From: Lytechinus variegatus
Taxonomy: Eukaryota > Echinodermata > Echinoidea > Temnopleuroida > Toxopneustidae
Reading direction: 5' to 3'
Length of the DNA stretch: 64,000 nt
Assembly: GCF_018143015.1 (NCBI RefSeq)
Contig: NC_054754.1
Coordinates: forward strand, 23,486,758-23,550,757
In this document: positions 1-11,671 of the stretch, one piece after another
Position numbering within the stretch: position 1 is the stretch's first letter
How the letters are laid out: each line of letters opens with the position of its first letter
Translations under genes and position numbers: made by a program
The notes under the pieces: model-generated
Databases searched by the model: none
Seen by the model: only the letters and a program-made list of their open reading frames with translations
What the model was told of the DNA's origin: nothing

Positions 1-167
1 AACACGATTAAAGCTAGAAAATGAGATCAGGGCCCAAATACACTCTAAAAAGTGAAAGGTTGGATAGGGGTAAAGAAAGCACCCTTTAAAAGGGCAGAGG
101 AGTGAAAGTTTTTTTTTAAGGGTGGAAAACGCTGTACTCTGCACTTTTCCACCCTCTCGTGTTTTAA

Positions 168-692
168 AAGGATGGTCCGGGCTAAAAATATTTATATCTT
201 CATACATAGAGTAGAATTCTCTGAGCAAAGTGCTGAAAATTTCATCAAAATCGGATAACAAATAAAGTTTACCAATATTTTGTGAAAACAGTCATCATGA
301 ATATTCATTAGGTGGGCTGATGATGTCACATCTCCACTTTCTGTTTTCTTATGTTATTACATAAAATCATAATTTTTTCATTATTTCATACTCGTGTGAA
401 TAATATGTCTCCCTTATAATGAAATAAGTTGCAGCAATAATATCTAATGCACTAAATCAGTTGTCAATCCAATTTTTCTAGTTCTTGGAGGAGGAAAAAA
501 AATTGAATAAACCTAATTTCATATAATAAAATACAAAAGCACAAGTGGAGATGTGACATCAGCCCACCTAATGAATATTCATGACGACTGTTTTCACAAA
601 ATATTGCTTTACTTTAAAATTAAATAACTTTGTTATTTGTTATCCGATTTTGATGAAATTTTCGGCATTTCCAGGTTAGACCATCCCTTAAA
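168..692. mobile_element. Foldback MITE-like element
   Basis: Two arms of roughly 150 bp are inverted copies of one another. The left arm carries aggatggtc, tttcatcaaaatcggata and tgaatattcattaggtggg. The right arm carries the complements cccacctaatgaatattca, tccgattttgatgaaattt and gaccatccctta. The AT-rich centre has no open frame. Related sequence occurs near 19190-19420. This looks like a non-autonomous DNA element; I see no clear target-site duplication. Confidence 0.6.
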
Positions 693-764
693 GAGTGTAT
701 GGAAAGACAGCAATCCCAATATATCTAAAATGCATACGACTGTCAAACATGGTTTTTAAATATG

Positions 765-1010
765 ATCCCCGTCCTACGTAGAGTCGTGATTGACCCAATC
801 AACCACAACTGTGAAAAGCCAGCAACATCAACATGTTAATACAAGTTTGTTCAAAATATATTCAGAATATGATGTACATACATGCATTCATTGTTTCCTT
901 GGAAATTCAGTGTTATCTTAAGCATCCATATGGGCGCTTATGACTGTAGTTATCATCGCAGCAAATGAATGACCGATTAGTTGTAGCTTGAAAATATCGT
1001 ATGATTCTTA
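765..1010. repeat. Partial copy of the 'cttacaaagagttgcgattgat' MITE family
   Basis: The segment begins ccccgtcctac...cgtgattgacccaatc and continues through agccagcaacatcaacat. The same order of words is seen at 33075-33355, 42085-42345 and 5403-6795. The right terminal arm is not clear here, so this is a decayed or truncated copy. Confidence 0.45.
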
Positions 1011-2895
1011 ACTGACCTGAAGGTTTGCAATTATGATATCAGCATTAGCTGCAAGATGAAAAAAAAATGAATGAATAATGAATGAAGTCAAATAAGCCCT
1101 TATCTTCAGCAAGTTTTTGCAGGTAGACATATTCCTGTAATTATTCCCTGCATGGTGTATAAAAATTAACCTTCTTCATAGTGATAAAAAATATTTTATA
1201 GGAAAAGATATTTCTTGTATTTCTCTCCTGCGCAACATTCCAATTCAAATACGCCTCTTTAAAATTCTTTTTTTTTGATAAATAGCATAATATATTGATG
1301 AAGATATGATAATAATAGGCATTTATGTAGTGCCATCTATCTAGAGATAATCTTTTCCGTGGCTTTTGCTTGTCCACACTGCAACAGACTTGTCTGGGCG
1401 AAGATTAGGCTATTCGTCTTATCTTCAAACCCACAAGAATTTGTGAAGTTGTGGTCATCTTCACAAGCAAAGGATGAATGTCAAGACACACTATTATTTT
1501 TAGATTGGCTTTAGCTTGAACTGCCTTCTAGTGCTAAGTTTACTAAAGTGCTCTCTTTCCTTTCAATAATGTCGGGAGTGCGAATGACATTATTTCAAAA
1601 ATTCAACTTGGAAGTACAAGTGTCTTGCTCTTTAATAGCAGACAGATTGTCTGCCAATGACCACGAAGGTGCTAAGCCCTTTTTTGTCTTGTTGCACATG
1701 GAATTGTAGGAGTTTTTTAGAGAGAACACAAATTTCAGAAATACTGAATTTTCGAAAGTCGACTCATTGAAAACTTTGTCCTTTATAGTATTGTAGTGCG
1801 CAGTTGAGTATATACATGTACATACAGAAATTAAGCTACATTTATATAAATGTACAATTATTATTATCCTGTTTGAAAGAGCAAAGTATACCTTTTTCAT
1901 TAATTGAGGGGTGTGGTGGGACTCCAGGTAAAGTATTTCTTGAAATAAAAATTATTGAAAGGTAATTGGCTATAAGGATCACTCTTTTTTATAGGCATGC
2001 TTGATATCATCTTGGAATGAAGGAACAGGTTTTTGAAAAACCCAATGTAGAAAACAATCAAGTACAAGTTTAAATTATAAGTGTTTTGGGTTGCTTCAAA
2101 AGTCAAGTTGCGTTTGGCAATTGGAGTTGCCTTTGATTGCGACTTTTCATGAAAACAGGCCCCTGAATTAATATGCCTGTGTTATCATCAGCCCTTCTCC
2201 TTCGTTCTATTGACAATAGGTTACCTCCAATCAGCATCTTTTTCTAAACGCTCTTAAAACCTGCCAGAGTCACGAGAGTGCTCATTTCTTCGAGATAGAA
2301 AGTATGCGATAAGCATAGAGACTGCCTTTGATTCTTAGAATGAAGTTCTACCCCCTGTGACACAAAACATAGCTATTGATTGCTGGGCTCATTGTTACGA
2401 TCAATTGTGTTGGACAGCACGTACGATCAATCGTCACTATTGGCACTAAAGTTTTGTGTAACTTGGTCTTTTTAGAGGGTTGTGAAAACTGCCCCAAAGC
2501 TCATCTCAAAGTAACTGTTTTATTGAGAAGCATGCCATGATAGAGATTTTATTTCCTTTATTTCTTTTTTCCTTGTTAAAGAGAAATGCCAGTAGTTGCA
2601 GTAAACACTGATTTCATGAGAAAGTCTGTAAAACCAGGCATAATTGTCAGTATTTCATCGAGGATCTAGATCTGGTACAGTTACATAAACTGAACTTTGT
2701 GAAATCTTGAAATCTATGCTGTCGGATACAAAGTAGTGTTCATCTCATTGACTCATGTGTTGTCTAGTCTTTGATATATGCACCTTCATGTATTGCTGCG
2801 ACAATCAAACATATGTACTGAAGTTTTGTAAAACTGTTGTTGGTTTTTGTTGAAAAAAAAAAGTTTGGCAACAAGATATGATCCTCCTGCTCAAA
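1011..2895. other. AT-rich intergenic DNA, no feature recognised
   Basis: The short open frames on the minus strand (for example 1595-1900) are low complexity and resemble no protein I know. I see no splice-supported coding potential, RNA gene or clear repeat boundary. Confidence 0.5.
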
Positions 2896-2899
2896 TCAT

Positions 2900-3625
2900 T
2901 AAAGTTTCTCATATATTTCATAAAGCTGTTATATACCCAGCACAGTTATATTCAAATTAGAGAGTTGATGATATCACTCACTATTTCGTTTTGTATTTCA
3001 TGATATGAAATATACAATATTACAGTTTTGAACACTAACATTAAGGAATCATCTTCATGAATCAAAAAGATGCAGCATTTGCTTTCCCACATTATTCAAG
3101 GAGGATTCGACCCTGTTTGACATAATAATGAGGGGAAAAATGAGATATTCATATGTGAGTAGGGGAAACCGGTGTAGTGGTCCACCTGCACTCCCTCCAA
3201 TCAGTTATATCGAGAGGGGAGACCTGCGGGTCTTAGTGATTTAGTTTTTTTTTCACCTCCCAGGCACAGGTGATGCCAAACAAATTTCATAAAATAAAAT
3301 ACAAAAGAAATACATGTCGTGAGTAGATGAAATGAATGCCATAACTTATTTTACATCCAATTTTGATGGAACTTCCAGTGCTATGCTAGCAGACCTACAT
3401 GTAACAATATGAGTTATGAGGAAATGCTGTGAATTTTGAACCCCCTGACCTCTTTTTTCGATATTATTTTCCTTTATAAATTTACTGCATAATGGTATTT
3501 TGAATCCTGTGTTTCCCTATTTTTAGCAAAATCATCCCTCTTTTCAAATTACATGGGTTGGGAGGTCTGTGCTAGACTGCTAGTTGATTTTTCTCTTTTC
3601 ATTAAAATCATCTGTCTTCTTTTTT
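2900..3625. mobile_element. Degenerate copy of the 20212-22535 MITE family
   Basis: The order of motifs matches the MITE at 20212-22535: gatgatatcactcactatttc, a tttcatgatatgaaatat block, a 'gacaataatgagg' block, tacaaaagaaatac, ttttacatccaattttgatgg and a terminal ctcttttcattaaaatcatct. The ends are eroded, so the limits are approximate. Confidence 0.45.
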
Positions 3626-4078
3626 TTTAAATCAACATTCTTGCTGTTGTGAAGATTCCCCTTGTTCACTCCTGGGCGGAAAACATTTCAATAGGCTTTA
3701 TACAGTCGCCTTGGGATATCCTTGTCAAAGACTTAAAATCTGACCTCCCGTATGGTTCATTTATCTGAGTGCGTTCATGCACACTATGGATCGTTGATAC
3801 AAATGTGAATTGTAGCATCAAGTAATAATTGCGGCCACATTCTGTATTTGCTCCATTTCAGCTTGGAAATATATATGCAGATCTTCAAACTAGTGTATAT
3901 TGGGAGTTGTCTAGCAGAATGCTGTAACTCAAAAACATTAATGTCAGAAAAGTCATGTTTACCTTTCGTATGCCCTAAACCATCGCAAATGAACGTTTTG
4001 GTGTATACCATCCAGCACAAGAAAGGTTCACTTTAAATAAAGTCGCTCATACATGTTACACATAGACCACGTCCATGG

Positions 4079-4112
4079 CTGTGACCATGCCTTGCGCCTG
4101 GCATGGTCACAG
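4079..4112. repeat. Perfect 13-bp stem-loop
   Basis: CTGTGACCATGCC at 4079-4091 is followed by an 8-base loop and then its exact complement GGCATGGTCACAG at 4100-4112. It lies about 90 bp left of the DR1-repeat element. It may be the remnant of a small palindromic element; no function can be read. Confidence 0.7.
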
Positions 4113-4203
4113 TAGGTGACGGCATCACGGATGCGACTTTCAGAAAACACCCTCCTGATGTAATTCCTGTATGTTTTATTTATATTTTGATAATTCTCTG
4201 TAT

Positions 4204-5319
4204 TGTCTCACCTGCGAAGCAGAGTGAGACTATAGGCGCCGCTTTTCCGACGGCGACGGCGGCGACGGCGACGGCGGCGGCGTCAACATCAAATCTTAAC
4301 CTGAGGTTAAGTTTTTGAAATGACATCGTAACTTAGAAAGTATAATTATGGACCTAGTTCATGAAACTTGGCCATAAGGTTAATCAAGTATTACTGAACA
4401 TCCTATTAAAGTTTCATGTCACATGACCAAGGTCAAAGGTCATTTAGGGTCAATGAACTTAGACCATGTTGGAGGAATCAACATTGAAATCTTAACCTGA
4501 GGTTAAGTTTTTGAAATGTCATCATAACTTAGAAAATATATGGACCTAGTTCATGAAACTTGGACATAAGCTTAATCAAGTATCACTGAATATCCTGCAT
4601 GAGTTTCACGTCACATGACCAAGGTCAAAGGTCATTTAGGGTCAATGAACTTTGGCCGAATTGGGGATATCTGTTGAATTCCCATCATAACTTTGAAAGT
4701 TTATGGATCTGATTCATGAAACTTGGACATAATAGTAATCAAGCATCACTGAATATTTTGTGCAAGTTTCAGGTCTCATGATTAAGGTCAAAGGTCATTT
4801 AGGGTCAATGAACTTTGGCCAAATCGGGGGTATCTGTTGAATTGCCATCATAACTTTGAAAGTTTATTAGTCTAGTTCATTAAACTTGGACATATGAGTA
4901 ATCAAATATCACTGAACAACCTGTGCGCGTTTCAGGTCACATGACCAAGGTCAAAGGTCAATGAACTTTGGCCGAAGTGGGTGTATCAGTTGAATGACCA
5001 TCAAAACTTTGAAAGTTTATGGATCTGATTCATGAAACTTGTACATAAGAGTAATCAAGTATCACTGAACATCCTGTTCGAGTTTCAGGTCACATGATCA
5101 AGGTCAAAGGTCATGTAAGGTCAATGAACTTTGGCCATGTTGGGGTTTTTTGTTGTTTTTTTTGTAAGTTTATTGGTCTAGTTCATAAAAAGTGGACATA
5201 AGAGTAACCATGTATCACTGAACATCTTGTGCGAGTTAGAGTAGTATTCAAAGTCAGCACTGCTGCTATATTGAACCGCGTGATGCAGGTGAGACGGCCA
5301 GAGGCATTCCACTTGTTTT
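4204..5319. repeat. 1.1-kb repeat with tandem DR1 (AGGTCA) units, copy 1
   Basis: It starts tgtctcacctgcgaag, has a CGACGG-type GC-rich block near 4230-4280, then runs through about six diverged units of 150-190 bp. Most units contain 'catgaaacttggacataa', 'aatcaagtatcactgaa' and AGGTCAAAGGTCA. It ends gcaggtgagacggcc...ccacttgtttt. The exact 13-base DR1 word occurs at 4430, 4622, 4785, 4948 and 5101. Sharing of gtctcacctgc in inverted orientation at the two ends suggests a mobile element, but no TSD is clear. Confidence 0.75.
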
Positions 5320-5402
5320 TATTTTGGTGTCTCTAATAAATGATTGTTTTAACAACCCTGTCATTGTAGTATCGGTAGTGAGGTAGTCACACCAATGAAA
5401 CT

Positions 5403-6795
5403 GGACCCTGTCTTGCAAAGAGTTCCGATTGGTCCTATCAACCTCAAGTATATGGAAATCCATCAATGTCATAATTTTTTTCTGTAGGAAAATGTGCCTA
5501 ATGTCCTTTGAAAACAAAGAGAAGCATACTGAATTGTCAAAGAAAACAGTGAATGTATGAATATGCATCGTAACTAGAAAATATTATTAACAAACATTCA
5601 TTGTCTCACCTGCGAAGCAAAGTGAGACTATAGGCGCCACTTTTCCGGCGGCGGCGGTGGCGGCGGCGGCGTCAACATCAAATCTTAACCTGAGGGTAAG
5701 TTTTTGAAATGATGTCATAACTTAGAAATTATATGGACCTAGTTCATGAAACTTAACCATAAGGTTAATCAAGTATTACTGAACATCCTATTAGAGATTC
5801 ATGTCACATGACCAAGGTCAAAGGTCATTTAGGGTCAATGAACTTAGACCATGTTGGAGGAATCAACATCGAAATCTTAACCTGAGGTTAAGTTTTTGAA
5901 ATGTCATCATAACTTAGAAAATCTATGGACCTAGTTCATGAAACTTGGACATAAGGTTAATCAAGTATCACTGAACATCCTGCATGAGTTTCATGTCACA
6001 TGACCAAGGTCAAAGGTCATTTAGGGTCAATGAACTTTGGCCGAATTGGGGATATCTGTTGAATTCCCATCGTAACTTTGAAAGTTTATGGATCTGATTC
6101 ATGAAACTTGGACATAATAGTAATCAAGCATCACTGAAAATTTTGTGCAAGGTTCAGGTCTCATGATTAAGGTCAAAGGTCATTTAGGGTCAATGAACTT
6201 TGGCCGAATTTGGGGTATCTGTTGAATTACCATCATAACTTTGAAAGTTTATTGGTCTAGTTCATTAAACTTGGACATTAGAGTAATCAAGTATCACTAC
6301 ACATCCTGTGCGCGTTTCAGGTCACATGACCAAGGTCAAAGGTCAATGAACTTTGGCCGAATTGGGTGTATCTGTTGAATTACCATCATAACTTTGAAAG
6401 TTTATGGATCTGATTCATGAAACTTGTACATAAGAGTAATCAAGTATCACTGAACATCCTGTTCGAGTTTCAGGTCACATGATCAAGGTCAAAGGTCATG
6501 TAAGGTCAATGAACTTTGGCCATGTTGGGGTTTTTTGTTGAATAACCATCATATGTCTGTAAGTTTATTGGTCTAGTTCATAAAAAGTGGACATAAGAGT
6601 AACCATGTATCACTGAACATCTTGTGCGAGTTAGAGTAGTATTCAAAGTCAGCACTGCTGCTATATTGAACAGCGTGATGCAGGTGAGACGGCCAGAGGC
6701 ATTCCACTTGTTTTAGATGTTGATGTTGCTGGCCTTCCATAGTTGTGGTTGATTGGATCAATCGTAACTCTTTGTAAGATGGGGCCCTGGCCATG
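5403..6795. mobile_element. MITE split by insertion of DR1 repeat copy 2
   Basis: The left part (5403-5601: ggaccctgtcttgcaaagag ... aacaaacattca) and the right part (6715-6795: agatgttgatgttgctggcc ... ctttgtaagatgggg) together make one copy of the MITE seen intact at 33075-33355 and 42085-42345. The 1.1-kb DR1 repeat sits between them. Confidence 0.6.
5602..6714. repeat. 1.1-kb repeat with tandem DR1 (AGGTCA) units, copy 2
   Basis: It is nearly collinear with 4204-5319 over its full length, in the same orientation. Five AGGTCAAAGGTCA words recur at about the same spacing, the first at 5815. It begins ttgtctcacctgcgaagcaa and ends attccacttgtttt. The block around 6530-6560 is closer to an intact unit than the matching part of copy 1, which has a small T-rich replacement near 5150. 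Confidence 0.75.
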
Positions 6796-6825
6796 TAACG
6801 ACCAAAGGTAGTGTGTCATGTTGAA

Positions 6826-7140
6826 TGATATATAATGATAATGATGATAATGATAATAATGATAATGGTATATTTACCCAGGGTAGCCACTTCAGTACCG
6901 AAAACTGTTCCCCCAGCAGGCCATTCTGTTATTATTACCCAAACTGGCTCGGCTACCCAGGTGCTCAAACATTCAAGGAATTTCTTCCGCGCGGGTACCC
7001 ATTCACCTCACCTGGGTTGAGTGCAGCACAGTGTGGGTAAATTTCTTGCTTTAGGAAAACACGCAATGGCTAGGAATCGAACCCACGTCCCTCAGATTGA
7101 AAGACAAGAGTCATAACCACTAGACCACAACACCCTCACC
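6826..7140 (-). mobile_element. tRNA-derived SINE
   Basis: Read on the minus strand it begins gtgttgtggtctagtggtta (A-box, TGGTCTAGTGG), followed by a B-box GGTTCGATTCC, then a tRNA-unrelated body with 'cacctgggttgagtgcagca' sense complement. It ends in an ATAATG-type tail at 6826-6868. The same body is found at 46391-46693 and 44020-44296. Confidence 0.75.
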
Positions 7141-7295
7141 TACCATTAATTGAGACACAAATCTCACATTTGTTACATCACTGCCACCCCAAAACCAACA
7201 AAATCTGCATTAAATTAGTTTTAAAATTTGTATTGAGCTTGAAAACTGCCCATCCTTAGCTTTAAAAGGATACATTAATTGTCAAAAAGAACCCG

Positions 7296-7471
7296 GGGGC
7301 TGTTTCATAAAGCTCTTCATACATGTAAGTTCGGGGCAACTTTAAAAACGACTGGTAAACCTAACATGCTAAACTATCACCAATTTATTATAGCATGTAC
7401 CACAAGAAAGGATCACCAGTCGTTCTTAAAGTCACTCTTAACTTACGGACAGCTTTATGAAACGGCTCCCT
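7296..7471. mobile_element. Palindromic MITE, 'tttcataaagct' family
   Basis: The ends are inverted: ggctgtttcataaagct at left, agctttatgaaacggct at right. The inner arms carry acgactggt and accagtcgtt. Other copies lie at 23393-23612 and 62165-62335. Confidence 0.7.
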
Positions 7472-10340
7472 GCACAAGTACTTGATTGGATGTCCAAAAT
7501 ATTTAGTTTGGGCTTCAAGAAATAAGGAAAAAAACAAAAGTTCAGGGTTCATTCAAGCATGAGATCTGCATATTGTGCGAACTCAAGGTGTAAGAATAGC
7601 TCTGTTATCTTTATGTTACTTTTCACCTCATTTTTTTTGATATAAAGAAGAAGCAGTACTCGTTCAAGTAAGCTAATTATTATGACAAATAATTGTTAGC
7701 TATTAACAGCCAACCTTCCCCGGCGACTTGTTGGTTTTGGGCTGGCTGGTGACATTTAAGAATTGACCACTGCCATTTAACTCATACATGTAAACAAAAA
7801 AGTTTAACCTGCCGTTTCCTAGATTTCTTGAATCCTAAATTCTTTCAATTCAGCACTTGCTTCATATTTGCACCAGTTATGTTATATGACAGTTTATTAA
7901 GGAATCCAAGAAACAGTCATATTTAATATTTCAGTGATGTGTCTGTTGGATTGTATATTAAACAAGTTTACAGGTTACTATTTCTATTTGTTTTGAAATA
8001 TATATATTTATATATCTATATTTTTTTTTTTTGGGGGGGTAGTTTATTTTTTATCATAAATATGTTGTATTTCTTTCTTTATTTCTTTCTTTTTTTTCTT
8101 TCTTTAAATGGTTTATTTTATTATATCTATTTCTTTTTTGGGGGGTATATGACTTACACCCTAGAAACCATTTTCAGCCCTCCAAAAATATATAATAATT
8201 TGCAGAGAACATAAGTCTGAAATATCCTTGTTCATATTAAAAGTCACCCTTATCATGTACATCATACTTTTAGAGTAGTTGAAAGAAAATATGCTCTATG
8301 AAATAATACCCTTATTGCAATGTCTAACATTGGCTGAAGATCCTTCATGAGATAAATATACATTTTCTGTATAATTTCATCTGATAAAGAAGAAGAAAAA
8401 AAATGAAAAGTAAGCTTTTTCATTTGTATTGTTACTTTGACTTTGAAATATGTATTTTCGGAGTTGAAATATCAGTTTCAATTATTTTGAGTTTTGAGAT
8501 GTGATATTCCGATGATTATGATAAAGTGCAACCCACCATCCAAATGTATGTACTGATTTATATTTGGCATATCAGGGGGGTGTTTCACAAAGATTTAAAG
8601 CTGGTATAAAAATCACTTTGATCCCCATTTGCATGTGGTAAATATATATAACACATGTCAGGAGGCCATACTCATGGGACACTAACTACCGAGTTGTCAT
8701 CAATAAGATCACACGTATATCATTTCTTTGGGACTACTCTTAGGGGGTGTCACAAGAAAATATTTGCAATTAATCATAAATTTTCTGTTGCAATTTTACA
8801 ATTGATAGATCAATCGTAGCTGTACAAAATCAGATTACACTCCTTGTTGCAAGCATCAGTTCAGCAATGAATTGCATATTTACAATTCATTGCAAGACAT
8901 ACGATTGATTTAGGGACCAAAAATTAACTAAATTAATAAAAAATTAACCCCCCCCCCTTGTGGAATGTACAGGCAATGCTCAAATAAGTCAAATTGCTTT
9001 GTGTGACTAGAATTCAATGATATGAAGAAGATCCCGTGATCCAGATTGTTTTGTCACTTGAATTACATTTCCTTGATAAAAAAATGAAATCTTCATTTCT
9101 TGAAGGAAATTTAATGCATAAATTGGCACTCAATCACATCCATAAGGCTTTGAAAATCATTTTCAGATTAAAATCTTTGCATCCCACATCAAGTTAGTAT
9201 TAAAAATAATTAAGGAATATGATTCGAGATTTCTTCCTTAGCTGCATAAATGAATTTATGTAAAATTTGCATGGGCTTTGGAGCAGGGGATTATTTTGTG
9301 TTGGATGGGGGGATGCATCAGTGTATGTCCCCCCCTTCCCATTAAAGAATAATCCTCTGCGCTGATGCCTATGAGAATTTGTTACATGAAAGAATAGATT
9401 CAGATTTAAGTATATTTTTTTATTGGGGGGGGGGTTCTACATTTAAAACAAACAAGGAATTTGTTTTTAAAACTTATAACTTTACAAAAAAATTCTTTCA
9501 AATGTTATGGTCTCAATCTAGAAACGTGCAATCTAGCCATTATGTATCACATTAGTAGTTGTGTTCTGAATGTCATGTAGTTTCCTTTATTTTACAGTTA
9601 TTCTCTGTTGTTTCTTTCTGATCAATATTTCCATTTTCTCAGAGTATGATTTTGTTTCTTTTCAGTTTGGACGAGGATTCCTTGTTACAATTGACCAAAC
9701 TAAGTGTTGAGTGTAGGGAGAATTACACAATCATGTGCTATAGATTACAAAAATATATATATATTTATAAAAATGAGCAAATGAAGGTACATGTTTATGT
9801 AATTATAAGGTATATGTTTAAGCATGGTTTCTATCGACTCAAAGAAGATTTTGATAGATTTATGATGATCAGTTTTATGAGGATTGTAATCCTTAAATAT
9901 TACTGCTCAAAATGTTCTTTTCTGTGTTCAATTATGTATGAAATGCAGCAATCATCTTGTAAAAAGAAAATAAAAAGTCAACGTTATTAAAAGAAGAGAG
10001 AAGTTGTATCACATGTTTGATCTCGTTGTTTAGGATTTTAAGCATACAATTTTAATAAATTACTACTACTGGTATAATATACCAATATAATATTTTGTGT
10101 CATTGATGTGTTTTTTTAAAATCTTGTATGACTAATTGTCCATCTTTCAATCATAACACAAACTCACCCCTCGAGGGCTTTCAAATGCAATTTGGTATAC
10201 AATTACATAACATACTTTTTCGTCAAACCAGTTATCGATACATTAATTCTTAAAAAGTCTAGAAAATCAAAAAATTTGCTAGGGTATACAATTAAGTAAT
10301 ACACACTTTCTTCAAAGCAGTTATCCCTATCCAGTATTAA
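7472..10340. other. AT-rich intergenic DNA, no gene recognised
   Basis: It contains homopolymer-rich stretches (T and G runs near 8020-8145, C run near 8948, G run near 9425) and a partial 'gggggtgtttcacaaagattt' MITE end near 8575. Open frames at 7939-8214 and 9646-9990 are AT-driven and have no recognisable protein signal. Confidence 0.5.
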
Positions 10341-10343
10341 GTA

Positions 10344-10765
10344 ATGACTGGTTGCAATTTTTTGACTGGTAATTTGCCAATTCGTCAACTACCAACTCGT
10401 CCAATTAACACATGGTCTACCTTCATTCAGCCTAGTGCCATTCCGTCCAACATTTCGTCTAACAACCACTTGGTCCAATATACATTTGGTCCAATCACTT
10501 CGTCTAATCACCAGTTCGTCCATGACCATTTCGCCTCGTAACCATTTGGTCACAATTATATCCATTTTATTTTCATTCATTTCGACCAATTCACACTTAG
10601 TCCAATTAGACCAAATGGTACAAGGACTAAGTGGCTTTTGGACCAACTGGTTATTAGACAAAATGTTGAGTGGACAAAATGTGAATTAGACCATGTGGAT
10701 AGTGGACGTACTGATAGTAGACGAGTTGGTAATTGGACAAACTGGCATTTAGACCTATTGAAAAT
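10344..10765. repeat. Foldback element built of ~22-bp sub-repeats, copy 1
   Basis: The left half repeats words such as 'cgtccaat', 'ttcgtctaa', 'accacttggtccaa' about every 20-25 bp. The right half repeats their complements (ttggacaaa, ttagaccaaatgg, tagacgagttgg). The axis lies near 10570. A second copy at 43387-43782 has the same architecture. Open frames on both strands here are by-products of the repeat. Confidence 0.65.
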
Positions 10766-11418
10766 AAACCATCGTTTTTATTTGCACCGCATCATAAAAG
10801 AAGTTATATAACCTTTACTAAATCTGAAAATCAAAACACTCAATTTTCTTGAAGAAACCGATCAGGTTGAATGAATGTATAGATATTCCAAAAGAGATGT
10901 AAAATAGAACCCTCAATCTTCAGCAAAGCTTTAAACTTTGCATTGTTCGTTTACTTTTTGTTTTGTTTGTTTGAAAAGTACATATTGAGGATCGGCGCCA
11001 TGAGATAAGGGGAGAGCAACACTTGCTAATGGTGAATTTACTCGCATGCTGTGGAATAATGAATATTGTGACTCATTGACCTCTTTTTCACCCAAAACCT
11101 TTCTGTATCCCCCTTTTTCCCCGTTGTACTCAATATTTTGAATATTTTTAGCCCTTTCTAAATCAAGAGGAATGTGGCGATATAATAACCTAATTGGGCG
11201 TCGATCAAAGCTGAGGATTGTCTTTTGTGCGGGGCGGAGGGGGGGGGGGCATGGTCATTGATGAATTCCCCAAGGTTGCCAAGCTGGCGACCAAGCTACA
11301 TAATCTTCAAAACCCATCTAAAACACAAATCAACAAAAAGCAACTTAGCAACTTTTCCAGATCATGTGACCACACACATTCTCAATTAGAGTCACCTTAG
11401 GTTTTAATGTGTTGGGGG
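10766..11418. other. Intergenic DNA, no feature recognised
   Basis: AT-rich sequence with one G run (11231-11240). No coding, RNA or repeat structure could be supported. Confidence 0.4.
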
Positions 11419-11671
11419 CAATGGCGAATGCAGGGGTGGGGGCACAGCCGGCTCGTGCCCCCCCCCCCTTGAGACCCATAATCAAAGTTTGTAATATCAA
11501 TAGCAAATATATCGTGTTTACCCAAGTGTGCCCCCTCCCCCCTTGAAAGTGAGATTTTTTTTCCGCGCCGAAATACCTTCAATTTGAGATGAAAACCCCT
11601 TTTTTTTGCTAGTCAAATTTTCACCGGAAAAATGCCTCCCTTTTTTGTGGCAAATCCTGGATCCGCCCCTG
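11419..11671. mobile_element. hAT-like MITE with G/C runs
   Basis: The left end CAATGGCGAATGCAGGGG and the right end CCTGGATCCGCCCCTG (complement CAGGGGCGGATCCAGG) form imperfect hAT-type termini starting CA. Internal C runs are present. The flanks share only an imperfect 8-bp duplication (tgttgggg/tgtagggt). Confidence 0.45.

Noticed and set aside
6573..6794. Minus-strand frame beginning MARAPSYKELRLIQ, similar to one at 32981-33274
   Set aside because: The shared peptide comes from the shared MITE end (cttacaaagagttgcgattg), not from a gene.
9646..9990. 114-residue plus-strand frame
   Set aside because: Very AT-rich codons, low-complexity Lys/Ile/Tyr content and no recognisable domain or splice context.
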